From Candidatus Heimdallarchaeota archaeon (lineage in GTDB: Archaea > Asgardarchaeota > Heimdallarchaeia > JABLTI01): a stretch of DNA of 15,160 nt. Below the pieces are notes generated by a model that saw nothing but the letters and a program-made list of their open reading frames with translations, did no database searches and was not told the DNA's origin. The stretch covers positions 1 to 15,160 of the forward strand of contig DAOUWQ010000003.1 of NCBI GenBank assembly GCA_030667035.1. The letters are read 5' to 3'. Positions 14,432-15,160 of the stretch are shown here, one piece after another (within the stretch, counting starts at the first letter, position 1; each line of letters begins with the position of its first letter). The position numbers and the translations under genes were made by a program.

Positions 14432-14439
14432 TTTTTTTT
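14432..14439 (+). terminator. U-tract terminator after the coiled-coil gene
   Basis: Eight consecutive T residues lie 18 bases after the stop codon and before the tRNA promoter. No stem is visible, but archaeal polymerase can terminate on such tracts. Confidence 0.5.
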
Positions 14440-14482
14440 ACACAATCATAGAAACTCATTTATTCTAAAAATTTAATTCTAG

Positions 14483-14491
14483 AAAATATAA
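14483..14491 (+). promoter_or_regulatory. TATA-like box of the tRNA gene
   Basis: AAAATATAA lies 26-34 bases upstream of the first tRNA base, the usual archaeal TATA distance if transcription starts a few bases before or at the mature end. Confidence 0.5.
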
Positions 14492-14516
14492 GGTAACAAA
14501 TCATAGTTCAAAACTT

Positions 14517-14594
14517 GCCCTGATGGTGTAGTTCGGTCAATCATTACAGCCTCTCGAGTTGTAGACTCGGGTTCAAATCCCGGTCGGGGCGCCA
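14517..14594 (+). tRNA. tRNA-Glu (anticodon CUC)
   Basis: The cloverleaf is complete. The acceptor stem pairs GCCCTGA (14517-14523) with TCGGGGC (14584-14590), with one T-G wobble. The anticodon stem is ACAGC/GTTGT, with loop CTCTCGA giving anticodon CTC (14553-14555), which reads GAG. The T arm TCGGG/CCCGG encloses TTCAAAT. The discriminator is G (14591) and CCA is encoded (14592-14594). There is no intron. The D stem is short (GTG/CAT with a wobble), within the normal range. The anticodon assigns glutamate. Confidence 0.93.
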
Positions 14595-14661
14595 AAATCT
14601 TTTCTTCAATATATGTGGTGTTTTTAATATCAAAATTATATTTAATTTTGAGGAATTTTTT

Positions 14662-14856
14662 ATGAATAAAGATTTACTTGGACTAAGAAAAATTGCAAAA
14701 AACAAAAAAGCTTCTCCATTAATTGAAGAAGGAATTCTTATAGGATTAGCATTATTTGCTTTTGTACTTTTAGTTTCAATTGTAACTGATATCTTAGGTT
14801 TTACACAAGATATTTTCCAAGATGTATCTGAAAAGCTACAAGGACTAAACCCGTGA
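14662..14856 (+). CDS. Short type IV pilin/archaellin-like protein (64 aa)
   Basis: This is a single-helix membrane protein with a class III (prepilin-type) signal. A basic leader ends in KNKKA (residues 13-17), the predicted cleavage point is Ala17|Ser18, and the mature start SPLIEEGILIGLAL has Glu at +5, the position conserved in type IV pilins. The hydrophobic helix runs about 24-47, and only 17 residues follow it, so there is almost no globular head. ATG at 14662 has GAGGAA 7 bases upstream. The gene stands alone between tRNA-Glu and a terminator. It could be a minor pilin, a surface filament subunit or simply a small membrane protein. The prepilin peptidase and assembly ATPase are not in the window. 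Confidence 0.7.
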   Translation: MNKDLLGLRKIAKNKKASPLIEEGILIGLALFAFVLLVSIVTDILGFTQDIFQDVSEKLQGLNP

Positions 14857-14862
14857 AATTGC

Positions 14863-14901
14863 TTTCCTATTCAATGAATAGGGAAAATCATCCTTTATTT
14901 T
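14863..14901 (+). terminator. Terminator after the pilin-like gene
   Basis: CCTATTC (14866-14872) and GAATAGG (14876-14882) form a perfect 7-bp stem with a 3-base loop, extendable by TTT/AAA, followed by T-rich TTTATTTTTCT. It begins 7 bases past the stop codon. Confidence 0.65.
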
Positions 14902-15071
14902 TCTAAGATCAATTTGATTTATAGTAAAAAATCCATATAATTCAAATGAATTATTTCTTATTGACAAGTATGTGTTAAATAACTGCTTTTGATAAATAAC
15001 CTCTCAAATAAAACTAATATTTAATTAAAATTACATAATAAAATTATTAACTATCTAAAAATAACTTTAAC
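14902..15071. other. AT-rich spacer without visible gene
   Basis: I see no coding frame, RNA or repeat. The stretch around 15036-15045 (AATAAAATTA-like) could be a TATA element for the small RNA that follows, about 27-36 bases downstream. Confidence 0.3.
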
Positions 15072-15147
15072 TTGTTGGGAATGATGGAAAGGCATTTGGG
15101 TGAGCATTCTAAATGCTATGACCTGCTTTTTATTACTGACCCAACAA
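15072..15147 (+). ncRNA. Candidate C/D box guide small RNA
   Basis: The terminal 8-bp stem TTGTTGGG (15072-15079) / CCCAACAA (15140-15147) is perfect. Inside it, next to the stem, are a box C-like ATGATGG (15081-15087, consensus RTGATGA) and a box D CTGA (15136-15139), the arrangement that forms a kink-turn for L7Ae. Internally a D'-like GTGA (15100-15103) and a C'-like CTATGA (15116-15121) flank a small hairpin AGCATT/AATGCT (15103-15108, 15112-15117). The two guide stretches would be about 12 and 14 bases, the right size to direct 2'-O-methylation by fibrillarin. Box C and C' are imperfect. Another structured RNA or a cis element of a gene beyond the window is possible. Confidence 0.5.
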
Positions 15148-15160
15148 TTATTTTGAATAC

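Noticed and set aside
14517..14594. Integration site duplicated from the tRNA-Glu 3' end
   Set aside because: I looked for a second copy of the T-arm/acceptor sequence in the window and found none, and there is no integrase gene.
15072..15147. Fluoride-type (crcB) riboswitch
   Set aside because: The GATGG and terminal CTGACCC are reminiscent, but the conserved GGCTGATGACTCCT-like segment and the pseudoknot partners are not present; the C/D box reading fits better.

Overview
The window looks archaeal. It is AT-rich and carries a class I lysyl-tRNA synthetase, TATA-like promoter elements, a tRNA-Glu with TATA-like sequence about 30 bases upstream, a short type IV pilin-like protein with an archaeal-style signal peptide, and a candidate C/D box guide RNA. 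Shine-Dalgarno sequences are common and several large genes start with TTG. An Asgard-type (Heimdall-like) or other mesophilic archaeon would fit, but I cannot prove the lineage from sequence alone.

Region 1 (1-6400, minus strand) is ordinary chromosome: a small PRC-barrel-like protein, lysK, two permease subunits of a peptide/nickel-type ABC importer without ATPases or binding protein, and uvrC. Stem-loop plus U-tract terminators follow lysK and the permease pair. Region 2 (6647-10547, plus strand) holds a large regulator with two Lrp/AsnC-like winged-helix halves, then a full-length hypF with no other hydrogenase maturation genes.

Region 3 (about 10540-13640) is the unusual part. Two small unrecognised minus-strand genes, about 1.15 kb of gene-free AT-rich DNA, a ribbon-helix-helix (RHH) protein gene and an ExeA/Orc-like AAA ATPase gene are threaded with clusters of a degenerate 9-bp repeat, consensus TAWTRCWWG (reverse CWWGYAWTA). 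Units lie head to tail in strict 9-bp phase, up to eight per cluster. Clusters sit beside the hypF stop, four times within the gene-free DNA, at the RHH stop codon, between the ATPase and RHH genes, and just upstream of the ATPase start. The arrangement (ATPase, RHH protein with a disordered basic tail, arrays of short tandem operators) resembles plasmid segregation/copy-control cassettes such as omega of pSM19035 or archaeal SegAB, but with an ExeA-like ATPase in place of ParA. I infer a segregation, replication-control or chromosome-organisation module, possibly from an integrated plasmid.

Region 4 (13640-15160) has a divergent coiled-coil gene behind two identical palindromic operators 21 bp apart, tRNA-Glu(CUC), the pilin-like gene with its terminator, and at the right edge a C/D box-like small RNA.
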